From assembly GCA_030765525.1 (NCBI GenBank), contig JAVCCK010000023.1, positions 1-64,000 of the forward strand: 64,000 nucleotides of DNA, given 5' to 3'. Position numbers and translations under genes: made by a program. Shown here in pieces: positions 44,501 to 51,845 of the stretch. Each line of letters opens with the position of its first letter. Position 1 is the first letter of the stretch. A model generated the notes under the pieces. The model made no database searches. It was not told where the DNA came from and saw nothing but the letters and a program-made list of their open reading frames with translations. Source of the stretch: Candidatus Lernaella stagnicola (lineage in GTDB: Bacteria > Lernaellota > Lernaellaia > Lernaellales > Lernaellaceae).

Positions 44501-44857
44501 GAAAATGCGCTGCACCAGTGCCTCGCGGCCGATGTCGTGGCGGGTTTTGCCCTCCAGTTCGTGCAAGCGCTTCTCGACGATCGCCTGCGTGGCGATACCC
44601 GCGTGGTCGGTGCCGGCCATCCACAACGTGTCGTCGCCCATCATGCGGTGCCAGCGGATCAGCAGATCCTGCATGACGTTGTCCATGGCGTGGCCGATGT
44701 GCAAGGCGCCGGTGACGTTGGGCAGGGGCATCATGATTACGTACGAGTTGCCGACGCCGCGCGGCGTGGCGGCGAAGGCTTTGGTCTCTATCCACTTCTG
44801 GTAGATTCGTTTTTCCTCGTCCTGCGGTTGAAAGTGGATCGGGATTTCTCGCTTCAT
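41594..44857 (-). CDS. valS: Valyl-tRNA synthetase
   Basis: A 1087-residue class I aminoacyl-tRNA synthetase. ATG at 44857 has AAAGGTG upstream. The HIGH motif is in NVTGALHIGHAMDN, and KMSKS is RMSKSKGNGIDPVDII. The large editing (CP1) domain lies between them with TTRPETMLGDTAV near its start. The C-terminus is the ValRS-specific coiled coil (VAKEKERLTKQRDKL through VEENLRLLADA). It charges tRNA-Val and hydrolyses mischarged threonine. It is longer than the E. coli enzyme (951 residues) owing to insertions, including RELERRLAETNEKLQN, a helical stretch in the editing region. Monocistronic with its own promoter. Confidence 0.96.
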   Translation of the reverse strand: MKREIPIHFQPQDEEKRIYQKWIETKAFAATPRGVGNSYVIMMPLPNVTGALHIGHAMDNVMQDLLIRWHRMMGDDTLWMAGTDHAGIATQAIVEKRLHELEGKTRHDIGREALVQRIFDWKDEFQTRIIGQLKSLGCSADWDRLRFTMDAVCSRAVRYTFFKMFMDGIIYRGTRLVNWDCRLQTAVADDEIAYEEVDGHFWYIKYPVIDPQPGEPEFVVVATTRPETMLGDTAVACHPDPRRELERRLAETNEKLQNATPKEKPGVEAELERLQERIETMLPILETFTAMARDGRMINLPLHNRPIPLIVDEWAKPELGTGCVKITPGHDPNDYDVWKRHADEIDILNILNSDGTLNENAGPYQGQDRLDARDKVVADLEAQALVEKVEDRRMEVGHSERSGSPIEPYLSLQWFVKMGDVDGGIVCGRGTDKEFTTPGLAQAAIDAVEDQWHSPGGLNTTFHPDPVRYGKTYLSWLREKRDWCISRQLWWGHRIPIWKATVPAAAAPELFEKIKPYLDGEKIGVRLGYEDGSSVLLDSARPLPAIDAPEVDVLVCLRDAPDEDEFAAIFEELSLVRDPDVLDTWFSSALWPHSTLGWPDPETAQVEQGQTPLGSLEGKPNCLENYYPGSCLVTGRDIITLWVARMILSGLYNLGELPFTDVFIHANILDGKGQRMSKSKGNGIDPVDIIKRYGTDAMRYVLCELQTGTQDIRLPVQALSPFTGEPVDLATAKHGRTIFTYICPETGKEFDVLGTMKDLPQAEMMSDRFDVGVHFCTKLWNAARLAFMNIEPFTWSAQQPGELPAEDRWILSRTSKAVATVHRYLEEYNPAAAINAARSFFWAEFCDWYLEIIKPRLADPEKQALAGQVLATVLGHVLRLFHPFTPFITEALWETLNELAPERGIEEKLAPSELLIHAAWPQASAAWEDTDLERRFGIMQGITRSVRDLRAKYGLPPRGALPVIIKAGVGAAGELEELADVLQHIAVLESLTFDPEAQADATAASAVVGDLQVFMLGVVDVAKEKERLTKQRDKLAGDVERTGKKLANENFVAKAPPAVVEKERARLADLGQQLAAVEENLRLLADA

Positions 44858-44907
44858 GATGCACCTTTCTAAACTTTCGGGTCGGTTGCACGGCCCAAAG
44901 AGGCTCT

Positions 44908-44935
44908 AGAATAGAAAAAAGGGGCAAGATGTCAA
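44908..44935 (-). promoter_or_regulatory. Sigma70-like promoter of valS
   Basis: On the minus strand TTGACA (44935-44930), 16-base spacer, TATTCT (44913-44908). Perfect -35 and good -10. The leader is about 45 bases, too short for a T-box. Confidence 0.55.
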
Positions 44936-45032
44936 TTGGAAGCCGGGCTGAACACGGATCATCTACTTAACCGGGCGGGTGACGAATCGGCCGGTTTCCA
45001 CTAAGATTGACAGCCGAAAAAGGAGACCCGTC

Positions 45033-46556
45033 GTGAAAAAACTCACCCTGATGATCCTGTTGCTCGCCCTGCTCACGTTACCCCTCGCCCTCGCCTGCGA
45101 CGATGACGACGACGACGATGACAATGACGACAACGACGACAACGATGACACCGCTCCCGGCGACGATGACGATGACAACGATGACGACAACGATGACGAC
45201 AACGACGACGACGATGATGATAACGACGACGACAATGATGATGACGACGACACCACGCCCGCCGGCCCCTACGAGGGCATGACGCCGACCGGCCGCACCC
45301 TCGGCGATATGTCGGGCGTTTCCAGCCATATGAGCGACGGCGTCGCGCCCAACGCGCAGCGCACCTTCGAGATTTCCCAGTATGCCGTCTCGGGCATCAC
45401 CCAGTTCCGCCGCGATTACCATTGGCGCGACATCGAACCCGAAGACGATCAGTGGAACTTCGAAGGCTACGACGTGATGACCGACCTGCTGATCGACGCC
45501 GGCATCGGCATCGACGCCATGCTGGCCTACGGTGTCGATTGGGCTATGCCCGGCGGCTCGCACGACGAAATCGACCCCGCGGAATACGGCGAATTCGCCG
45601 GGGCCGTGGCCGAGCATCTCGGCGACCGCATCGACCGCTACGAAATCTGGAACGAGGAAAACGCCGAGCGCTTCTGGAAACCGGCCCCGAACCCCGAGGC
45701 CTACGGCAACATTCTCAAAGCCGCGTACGCGACGATCCACGCCAACGACCCCACGGCGGATGTCATGTTCGGCGGCATCTCGCCTTTTGATATTCACATT
45801 TTCTTCGAGCCCTTTGTGTGGAATTGGATCGTGCGCGTCGCCGACGCTCACCCGGATATCTGCAACTACTTCGACAGCATGGCCATCCACCCCTACACCG
45901 CCCTCCAACAGCCGGGGCCCGAGCCCACCGTCGACCTAGGCTTTTGGGAATATCCCAGCCTCGTGGATTCCATCGACCACGCCCGCGAATTGCTGGCGGA
46001 AATCGGCTGCGGCGACAAGCCGATTCATCTCACCGAAATCGGTTGGCCGAGCCTGCTGATCGGCGACGAACGCCAAGGCGCGTTCCTTCCCCGCGGCCTG
46101 ATGCTGGCCGCCGCGCGCGACGTGGAAAGTTACTATTGGTACACATTCTGGGACGGTGACGGCGTTGCGTCCCCGCCCACCGAGGATTACTTCGGCCTCT
46201 ATGCGTGGCCCCGCGACGATCAAATCGCCAAGCCGAGTTTCCTCGCGTACGAAGGCCTTAACAGCCTGATGAGTGAGGCGCGCTACGCGGGCGACCTGGG
46301 CGCGGCTTTGGGTTGGGATCACAACGACTACGCGCTGGCTTTCGCCGATGACGCGGGGACGTGGACGGTCGGCCTGTGGCACTACAACATCAACATCAAC
46401 CAGACGTCGGAAGTAACGGTGCCCCTGCATCCGGACGCCACGGGCTCGTGGACGCTTTACGATCAGGAAGGCAACGAACTCGACAGCGGTGACGGCGAGG
46501 TGACGGTCACGCTCGACGGGTGGGTGAAATACCTGCGATTCACCGTGGCGAATTGA
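45033..46556 (+). CDS. Clan GH-A glycoside hydrolase lipoprotein with acidic linker
   Basis: A 507-residue lipoprotein. GTG at 45033 has AGGAG seven bases upstream. The lipobox is PLALAC (C22), followed by about 52 residues nearly all Asp and Asn. The catalytic part at about 90-420 is a (beta/alpha)8 barrel of the GH39/GH5-like type. The acid/base Glu is in RYEIWNEEN and the nucleophile Glu in IHLTEIGWPS, as in clan GH-A. Other core blocks are FRRDYHWRDIEPEDDQW and SMAIHPYT. A C-terminal beta region ends the protein. Beta-xylosidase, mannanase or related activity is possible, and sequence alone does not decide. It abuts the permease gene with no gap. Confidence 0.82.
   Translation: MKKLTLMILLLALLTLPLALACDDDDDDDDNDDNDDNDDTAPGDDDDDNDDDNDDDNDDDDDDNDDDNDDDDDTTPAGPYEGMTPTGRTLGDMSGVSSHMSDGVAPNAQRTFEISQYAVSGITQFRRDYHWRDIEPEDDQWNFEGYDVMTDLLIDAGIGIDAMLAYGVDWAMPGGSHDEIDPAEYGEFAGAVAEHLGDRIDRYEIWNEENAERFWKPAPNPEAYGNILKAAYATIHANDPTADVMFGGISPFDIHIFFEPFVWNWIVRVADAHPDICNYFDSMAIHPYTALQQPGPEPTVDLGFWEYPSLVDSIDHARELLAEIGCGDKPIHLTEIGWPSLLIGDERQGAFLPRGLMLAAARDVESYYWYTFWDGDGVASPPTEDYFGLYAWPRDDQIAKPSFLAYEGLNSLMSEARYAGDLGAALGWDHNDYALAFADDAGTWTVGLWHYNININQTSEVTVPLHPDATGSWTLYDQEGNELDSGDGEVTVTLDGWVKYLRFTVAN
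45099..45254 (+). repeat. Low-complexity GAC/GAT/AAC tract coding an acidic linker
   Basis: About 52 codons, nearly all Asp with Asn every few residues (DDNDDD steps), starting directly after the lipidated Cys. Confidence 0.85.
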
Positions 46557-47789
46557 TCAGGTCTGTACTTTGTAACCGGCTTTGGTGATTTCCCGCACGA
46601 CGGCCTCGGCATCGGGACGGTCGCCGCGAATCACCACGCGCCCGGCGTCCAATTCCACGATGGCTTCGCTCACACCGTGCACGGATTCGGCCGCTTTCTT
46701 GACACGATCCACGCACCCCATACAGGTCATTCCCAGGACGGTCATGGCCGTGCCGTCGGTCGCCGCTTCGTCGGGTTGCGCCGCGAACAGCTTGGCCCAA
46801 ATGCGCCGGATGACGAAAAACGCCAGCAGGGCGATCAACAGCAACGAGGAAAGTATCGTCAGCCAACCGCCTTCGTGTTGATGCTGCATCACATCGCCCG
46901 CCACACCGCCCAGCACCCAGTCGAAGGTGAGGCCGAACACGATGCTCATGACCGCCACGACGCCGACGTAAACGATCACGACGCGCTTGCCGAGGCCGCG
47001 GTAGACCATGCCCAGCGTCGCCGCGTTGGTCGCCGGTCCGGCCATGAGGAACACCAGCGCCGTACCCAGCGGCATCCCGGCGGCGATCAGCGAAGCGGCG
47101 ATCGGCACCGAACTGGTTGTGCATACATACAGCGGCAGCGAAATCGCCAGCGCCAAAAGCATGCCGCCCAAGCCTTGGGTCCACGACACCTGCGACAAGT
47201 AGCCTGTGGGTATGAAAATGGTAATCAACGCGGCGGCGGCGATGCCCGCGATGAGCCATAAGTCGATTGAGGCCAGCAGGTCGAACACCGCGTAGTGAAT
47301 CGCCTCGCCCACGCGGCGCAGGAAACTCCGGCGCGGGCCGTCGTCATCCTCGCCCACCATGACCGGCGCGGCCTCAGCCTTCTCCCCCGCGTTGACGATC
47401 ACGCCGCCGATCAAGCCGGTGACGAAGGCCGCCGCGACCTTGAAGATCGCAAAGGGCCAGCCGAGAAACGAGGCCGATACCAAAATCGAATCCACGCCGG
47501 TTTGCGGCGTACTGATTAAAAAGCCGGTGGCCGCGCCCTTCGACGCGCCGTCGTTTTTAAGGGAAATCGCCGTGGGCACCACGCCGCAGGAACAAAGCGG
47601 CATCGGCACGCCGATCAGCACCGCGTCCAGCACGTTGCGGAAGCGGCTGCCCGACAGGCGCCGCCGAATGAAGTGCCGCGGCACGAACTCGTGGATCGCC
47701 CCGGCTATCAAAAGGCCGAGCAACAACGCGGGCGCCAGATCCGCTACGATCTGCCAAACCGCCATTAAAAATTCGTTCATCCAGGCCAC
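46557..47789 (-). CDS. SO_0444-type Cu/Zn efflux permease with C-terminal HMA domain
   Basis: A 410-residue membrane protein with GTG start at 47789 and AAGGAGG five bases before. About nine helices carry the permease features PMPLCSCGVVPTA and PQTGVDSILVSAS, GKR and TTSSVPIA, GPATNAAT. These match the SO_0444 Cu/Zn efflux group. The C-terminal 70 residues are a heavy-metal-associated domain with GMTCMGC (the metal-binding CXXC) and a following VHGVSEAIVELDAGRV. Such fused HMA domains bring Cu(I) or Zn(II) to the channel. Together this suggests export of soft metals. Convergent with the GH-A gene, whose stop it abuts exactly. Confidence 0.85.
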   Translation of the reverse strand: MAWMNEFLMAVWQIVADLAPALLLGLLIAGAIHEFVPRHFIRRRLSGSRFRNVLDAVLIGVPMPLCSCGVVPTAISLKNDGASKGAATGFLISTPQTGVDSILVSASFLGWPFAIFKVAAAFVTGLIGGVIVNAGEKAEAAPVMVGEDDDGPRRSFLRRVGEAIHYAVFDLLASIDLWLIAGIAAAALITIFIPTGYLSQVSWTQGLGGMLLALAISLPLYVCTTSSVPIAASLIAAGMPLGTALVFLMAGPATNAATLGMVYRGLGKRVVIVYVGVVAVMSIVFGLTFDWVLGGVAGDVMQHQHEGGWLTILSSLLLIALLAFFVIRRIWAKLFAAQPDEAATDGTAMTVLGMTCMGCVDRVKKAAESVHGVSEAIVELDAGRVVIRGDRPDAEAVVREITKAGYKVQT

Positions 47790-48092
47790 AGGGGCCTCCT
47801 TTCTGCTTGAACCAACTTAACCGGTAGTATTTGTTTGGCAAGCTTGGGGTCGCTAATAATAATGATATTTCAATAGCTTATAGGCGGTCTCGGGAGATTG
47901 GCTGTCATTACCGAAAAACGAGGCTCGCGCTCTACGTCAAACGAGCGATTTTCGTTTCAGCAGTTGTCACAGCAAACGATTGGATTCCATCGCGGGCCGA
48001 TCTTGCGGGAAGGGGCGGCGTTTCGCGGCGGCCCGAGCGCCGGAACTATTGTCGCAGCCCGGCGCCCGGCGTCGCGTTTTTTTTCAGAGGTC
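47790..48092. other. Intergenic region upstream of the permease gene
   Basis: No supported gene. It contains an AT-rich patch near 47850-47880 that may hold the permease promoter on the minus strand, and a run of eight T at 48077-48084. A GC-rich imperfect hairpin (around 48055-48070) lies downstream of the FKBP stop, with no convincing terminator form. Confidence 0.5.
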
Positions 48093-48512
48093 TTATTTAA
48101 CCGAGAGCAATTCGACGTCGAAAATGAGCGTCGTGTTGGGCGGAATCACACCACCGGCGCCGCGTGCGCCGTAGCCCAATTGCGGCGGAATGGTCAGCAC
48201 ACGCTTGCCGCCGACCTTCATGCCGGCCACGCCTTCGTCCCAGCCTTTGATGACGCGCCCGGCGCCGAGCGGAAAGCTGAACGGCTTGCCGCGATCCACC
48301 GAACTGTCAAACTTTTTGCCTTTTTTGCCGTCTTGCTGCAGCCAGCCCGTGTAATGCACGGTGACCGTCTTGCCCGACACGGCGGCGTCGCCGTCGCCGA
48401 CTTTTAGGTCGTCGTAGATGAGGCCGCTGTCGGTTTTCACTTCCTTCGCCACGGCGACTGTGACCAGTGCGAGCGCGGCGACAACTACGATTATCCAGGT
48501 CCATTTTTTCAT
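48093..48512 (-). CDS. FKBP-type peptidyl-prolyl isomerase
   Basis: A 139-residue secreted or periplasmic FKBP. ATG at 48512 has AGGAG upstream; the longer frame from 48575 is not used. A signal peptide (KKWTWIIVVVAALALVTVAVA) is followed by the FKBP core: GKTVTVHYTGWL, FDSSVDRGKPFSFPLGAGRV, IKGWDEGVAGMKVGGKR and IPPQLGYGARGAGGVIPPN, then TLIFDVELLSV. All are canonical, with the Tyr, Asp, Trp, Ile and Phe residues of the active pocket present. It accelerates proline isomerisation of exported proteins. It is the last gene of a minus-strand run that starts at the carbamoyltransferase, although it may be transcribed alone. Confidence 0.95.
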   Translation of the reverse strand: MKKWTWIIVVVAALALVTVAVAKEVKTDSGLIYDDLKVGDGDAAVSGKTVTVHYTGWLQQDGKKGKKFDSSVDRGKPFSFPLGAGRVIKGWDEGVAGMKVGGKRVLTIPPQLGYGARGAGGVIPPNTTLIFDVELLSVK

Positions 48513-48581
48513 TGGCGTCTCCTTTGAGGTTGCGAAAGCGAAGCCTACCCCACCGGCCCGCCGGAGGTAAAGCACCGGATT

Positions 48582-49376
48582 TCAGATTTCCTGCGTTTTG
48601 TAAGACGGAACCGGGGTCGACGGCGGCACGTCCAGCGGCGCGATGAAATACTCGATGATCACCACGTACTCCAACGCCACGAGGCCGACTAAAAGATTCA
48701 GCATGCCGCGCAGGAATTGGCCGAGTTCGTCCGCGAATACAAATAGACTGCCCGTAAGAAAAACGACTGGGAAGACAAACGCCAACATCGCGTACAACAT
48801 CTGCCGTTTGAGCACGACCCGCCGCGCGAGCATCGCCACGGCCATCGTCGTGCCGAAATACGCGACGTAACCGGTCAGTTGCGCCGCCAGCAGAAGAATG
48901 ACCCGGTTCCACCCGAGAGTGAAATCCAGCGAACCTTGCAACAGCATGGCAATCGCGTTCGACGTAACGTTGACTAGTTCCATGCCGATCAGGCACCCCA
49001 GCCCCAACCAGAAAGCGTTACGCCAAGGCCGCGCCGCCTCGCCGGCACGTTTCAAGATCCACCAGAAGACGGTAATCATCAGGCCGAATTTGACGAACCC
49101 GATGAAGGAATTTTGAATAGCGCCCGCCAGCGCCAAGGCTTGCGCGGAGGCGCCGGGCCAGAGGGTGACACGGATGCCGTCGAAAGCAACATGCAATCCG
49201 AGGCTCAACAATACGAAAAAAATACCCGACGCACCGCCGAGCAAGAACCCTTTCCACCACCGGCGCGCCAACAGGGAGCTCACCAAGGCCATCATTAGCA
49301 GCGCCGCTAAGAAACAGGCGTCGGGAACGGTCAACATTAGCCAATAAGGAATGCTGTCTGCCGAAATGTTAGCCAT
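48582..49376 (-). CDS. Polytopic membrane protein, function unknown
   Basis: A 264-residue protein with GGAGG upstream of its ATG. It has about seven helices, including FLAALLMMALVSSLLARRW, GASGIFFVLLSLGLHVAF and LLLVGLVALEYVVIIEYF. Charged turns such as RRWWKG and KRAGEAARPWRN point inwards. The tail (APLDVPPSTPVPSYKTQEI) is polar. No family is recognised. Its gene lies 29 bases from the B12-type radical SAM gene and 69 from the FKBP, which suggests co-transcription with both. It could be a flippase or transport partner of the glycan run upstream, but that is inference from position only. Confidence 0.55.
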   Translation of the reverse strand: MANISADSIPYWLMLTVPDACFLAALLMMALVSSLLARRWWKGFLLGGASGIFFVLLSLGLHVAFDGIRVTLWPGASAQALALAGAIQNSFIGFVKFGLMITVFWWILKRAGEAARPWRNAFWLGLGCLIGMELVNVTSNAIAMLLQGSLDFTLGWNRVILLLAAQLTGYVAYFGTTMAVAMLARRVVLKRQMLYAMLAFVFPVVFLTGSLFVFADELGQFLRGMLNLLVGLVALEYVVIIEYFIAPLDVPPSTPVPSYKTQEI

Positions 49377-49405
49377 CGCGTCTCCTCCCGCGTATCAGAA
49401 GGTGC

Positions 49406-50824
49406 CTAAATAAAATCTTCCTTGTTGCTCGAAAGCAAATACCGACCCAACTCGATCGCGCCGCGCAGCAACTCGCCGGGCCGCGTCGCATAACGCCTCA
49501 ATTGGCGCCAAATCGTGCGCGGCCGGAAATAAAAACGGCGGTAAAAGCTTCGTTCGAGACGCAAATGGCGCTCGTATGCCGCCGCGTCTTTCGGTTGGCA
49601 GCGAAACGGCACGACGCTCACCTCGAGTTGGTCGCGCACGCGTTCGAACAGTTCAGTGCCCGGCCAATATTGCAGGCGCGTGACGATCACGTAGTCCAGC
49701 TTCGTCTCTTTGGCAAAGGCAACGCTCGCTTCGAAATCGGCCCGCGTCTCGCTCGGCCCGCCAACGATGAAAAAGCCCGACGCTTCCATGCCCGCCTGGT
49801 GTATGCGGCCAATCGCGCGGCGCATCGTCGCCAGGTCAGTGCCCTTTTTGTACTCGCGCAACATGCGATCCGAACCGCTTTCGACGCCGACATATAGTCG
49901 CCGACAACCGGCGCGCGCCATGTGTTCCACCGAGGCGGGCGTGATGCGGTCCAAACGCGCCAGCGCCGTCCACTCCAGGGGCCCGAGGCGCTGCAATCCT
50001 TCACAGATTTCCACGGTGCGCGATTCGTTGATGTTGAAGGTGTCGTCCATGAAGCGCAGCTTGCGTATGCCCAGGTCGGTGACAACACGCTCCGCTTCCG
50101 CAAGCACCGACGCCGCCGACCGCATCACCAGCATGCGGCCGAAGGTGCGCACGCAGAAGGTGCAGGGGTACGGGCAGCCGCGCGCCGTGAAAATCGCGGC
50201 GATGGGGCTGCCGAGCAAGGTTTCGCGGTAAAGATTCAAATCGACCGCGTCGTGGTCCGGAAAAGGCAGCGCGTCCAGGTCGGTGATGCGTTCGGGCGGC
50301 GGCCCGGCCACGATGCGCCCGTCCTGCCGCGCGGTGATGCCGGGAATATCTGACGGCGACTCGCCGTCGCGCCACGCTTCGAGCAACCGGCCCAGCGCGA
50401 TTTCCGGCTCGCCGCCCACCACGGCATCCAGTTGCGACGCCGCTAATACTTCGCGGCCGAACATGGTCGGCAGGTAGCCCATGGCCACCACCGGCACGCC
50501 GGTCGACCGGCCAACCGCATCGCAAAAGGCCAAATCGCTTTCGAGCGTGGCGAAGCCCAGTTGCGCAAATACGACGTCCGGCTCGGCGGCCGTCACCGCT
50601 GCCACGCCCCCATCGCGGTCGAAGCCGCGCGCGATGCAATCGATCACGTCGGTTTGGCTGCCGAGTCGTTGCTTGAGCGCCGCCGACACATAGAGCAAAT
50701 CGGTCGGCGGCAGCAAGAAATTGGGCGCGAAATATGATGCTACGAAGCGCCGCATGACCGGACGGCGGAACGGCGGGTTGACCAAGGCAATCCGCAGCGG
50801 CCGGTCGGCGGGCAGGCGGCTCAT
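49406..50824 (-). CDS. B12-binding-domain radical SAM enzyme
   Basis: A 472-residue enzyme. The N-terminal 170 residues form a Rossmann-like B12-binding type domain (RIALVNPPFRRP, DLLYVSAALKQR, DVVFAQLGFATLESD). The base-off DxHxxG motif is not evident, so cobalamin use is uncertain. The radical SAM motif is C217-x3-C221-x2-C224 in ARGCPYPCTFC. Later blocks are RKLRFMDDTFNINE and YVGVESGSDRML, typical for the B12/radical SAM group. Members carry out methylation or ring chemistry on lipids, peptides or secondary metabolites. The gene overlaps the 58-aa membrane peptide gene by four bases (ATGA) and follows the PP-loop gene. Confidence 0.88.
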   Translation of the reverse strand: MSRLPADRPLRIALVNPPFRRPVMRRFVASYFAPNFLLPPTDLLYVSAALKQRLGSQTDVIDCIARGFDRDGGVAAVTAAEPDVVFAQLGFATLESDLAFCDAVGRSTGVPVVAMGYLPTMFGREVLAASQLDAVVGGEPEIALGRLLEAWRDGESPSDIPGITARQDGRIVAGPPPERITDLDALPFPDHDAVDLNLYRETLLGSPIAAIFTARGCPYPCTFCVRTFGRMLVMRSAASVLAEAERVVTDLGIRKLRFMDDTFNINESRTVEICEGLQRLGPLEWTALARLDRITPASVEHMARAGCRRLYVGVESGSDRMLREYKKGTDLATMRRAIGRIHQAGMEASGFFIVGGPSETRADFEASVAFAKETKLDYVIVTRLQYWPGTELFERVRDQLEVSVVPFRCQPKDAAAYERHLRLERSFYRRFYFRPRTIWRQLRRYATRPGELLRGAIELGRYLLSSNKEDFI

Positions 50825-50997
50825 GACGATGCGTCGGTGTACCGTTGTTCCGAAGCCGTCTGCGCGGCGATCTCCCGGTTGCGGCGGCGATAGTGCTCGC
50901 GGCGCAAGTAGTTTTGCGCGACGCCCAAGACGCCCAACGCAACGCCGACGGGAATCATGACCAAGGCGATGAAATACCGGCCGATCAACTTAAGCAT
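50821..50997 (-). CDS. 58-aa single-span membrane peptide
   Basis: A 58-residue peptide with ATG at 50997 and GGAGG nine bases before. It has one hydrophobic helix (about 6-30, IGRYFIALVMIPVGVALGVLGV) and a basic-then-polar tail (YLRREHYRRRNREIAAQTAS). Its start overlaps the PP-loop stop by eight bases and its stop overlaps the radical SAM start by four bases. The tight overlap and good ribosome site support a real gene, although no homologue can be recalled. Possible roles are a membrane anchor or scaffold for the flanking enzymes. It shows no NPNSSS motif and is unrelated to the peptides at 4301 and 8434. Confidence 0.6.
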   Translation of the reverse strand: MLKLIGRYFIALVMIPVGVALGVLGVAQNYLRREHYRRRNREIAAQTASEQRYTDASS

Positions 50998-51811
50998 CGA
51001 CGAGATCCTCCCATTCGGCGGGCAGATTGTCCGACACGGTGCGCAGCGCGGCGATGCGCTCGTCAAGATCGCCGCCTTCGGTGAAGTGCGTTTCGACGGC
51101 CTGCCGAACCAGAGGGCGTTTCTGCTCGCTGTATTCGAAGGTGTCGACTTCCCGCGCCGGTCCCGACAGTTCGCCATAGAAGAGCCGCGCATATACGTCG
51201 GCGGGCACGCCGAAAGGGCACGTCGGCTGGGTGTCGAAAAAGATGAACTGGTGCTTGAGCGCGGGCTTGAGCGACAGGCGCAGGTCGTCGAGTCGCCGGT
51301 CGCTGGCGACTTCGCGGTAGATCGGCGAGTAATGGCGGATGCCGAAACGCTGCCACAGTTGCTCGCGGTTGCGGCGCACGAAGGATTCGAGTTGTTCGGG
51401 AACCGTCGATTGCTTCTCGATACTGCCGTCGGCGATGACCGGGATATCGTGTTCCAGGTTGTAGATGATTGCGGCGGCGTGCATCGACATGCGACACCCC
51501 AGGCACACCAGGGCCGTGAGGTTGAAGCCGTACCTGCGCCAGTCGGTTTTCTTTTCGCCGAACAAGATTTTTTTGATCAGCGGGTCGACGGGCAGTATTT
51601 CGTGTTTGACCCGCTCCGCACCGAGTCGTTCCCGCAATAAGGGCACATGCCGCCGCGAGTTCTCGACGAAGAAAATGAACCCGGGATCGAAGGTCAGCAG
51701 CGTTAGCTCCTCCACCTTCTCGCCAATGAGATACGCGGCCAGCATGGAATCCGTGCCGCCCGAAAAAAGCACCGACGCGCGTTTGCCCAGCGCGTATTTC
51801 TTCGTAGTCAT
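50990..51811 (-). CDS. PP-loop ATP pyrophosphatase-like enzyme
   Basis: A 273-residue enzyme with AGGAA six bases before ATG at 51811. The PP-loop is VLFSGGTDSML (residues 14-24, SGGTDS at 17-22). Further conserved parts are LLTFDPGF, a VCLGCRMSMH block with a C-x2-C that may bind zinc or iron, and IPVIADGSIEKQS. Members of the adenine nucleotide alpha-hydrolase group activate carboxyl or carbonyl groups as adenylates in amidation or thiolation, for example of tRNA or sugars. Given the flanking carbamoyltransferase and glycan genes, activation of a sugar or lipid-linked acid is plausible. No specific family is certain. Confidence 0.75.
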   Translation of the reverse strand: MTTKKYALGKRASVLFSGGTDSMLAAYLIGEKVEELTLLTFDPGFIFFVENSRRHVPLLRERLGAERVKHEILPVDPLIKKILFGEKKTDWRRYGFNLTALVCLGCRMSMHAAAIIYNLEHDIPVIADGSIEKQSTVPEQLESFVRRNREQLWQRFGIRHYSPIYREVASDRRLDDLRLSLKPALKHQFIFFDTQPTCPFGVPADVYARLFYGELSGPAREVDTFEYSEQKRPLVRQAVETHFTEGGDLDERIAALRTVSDNLPAEWEDLVDA

Positions 51812-51845
51812 GGTTGTTCCTACCGTCGTCGTCGTTCGCCTCAGA

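Noticed and set aside
44858-44935. T-box leader for valS
   Set aside because: The leader is only about 45 bases long after the promoter, with no specifier loop or antiterminator motif.
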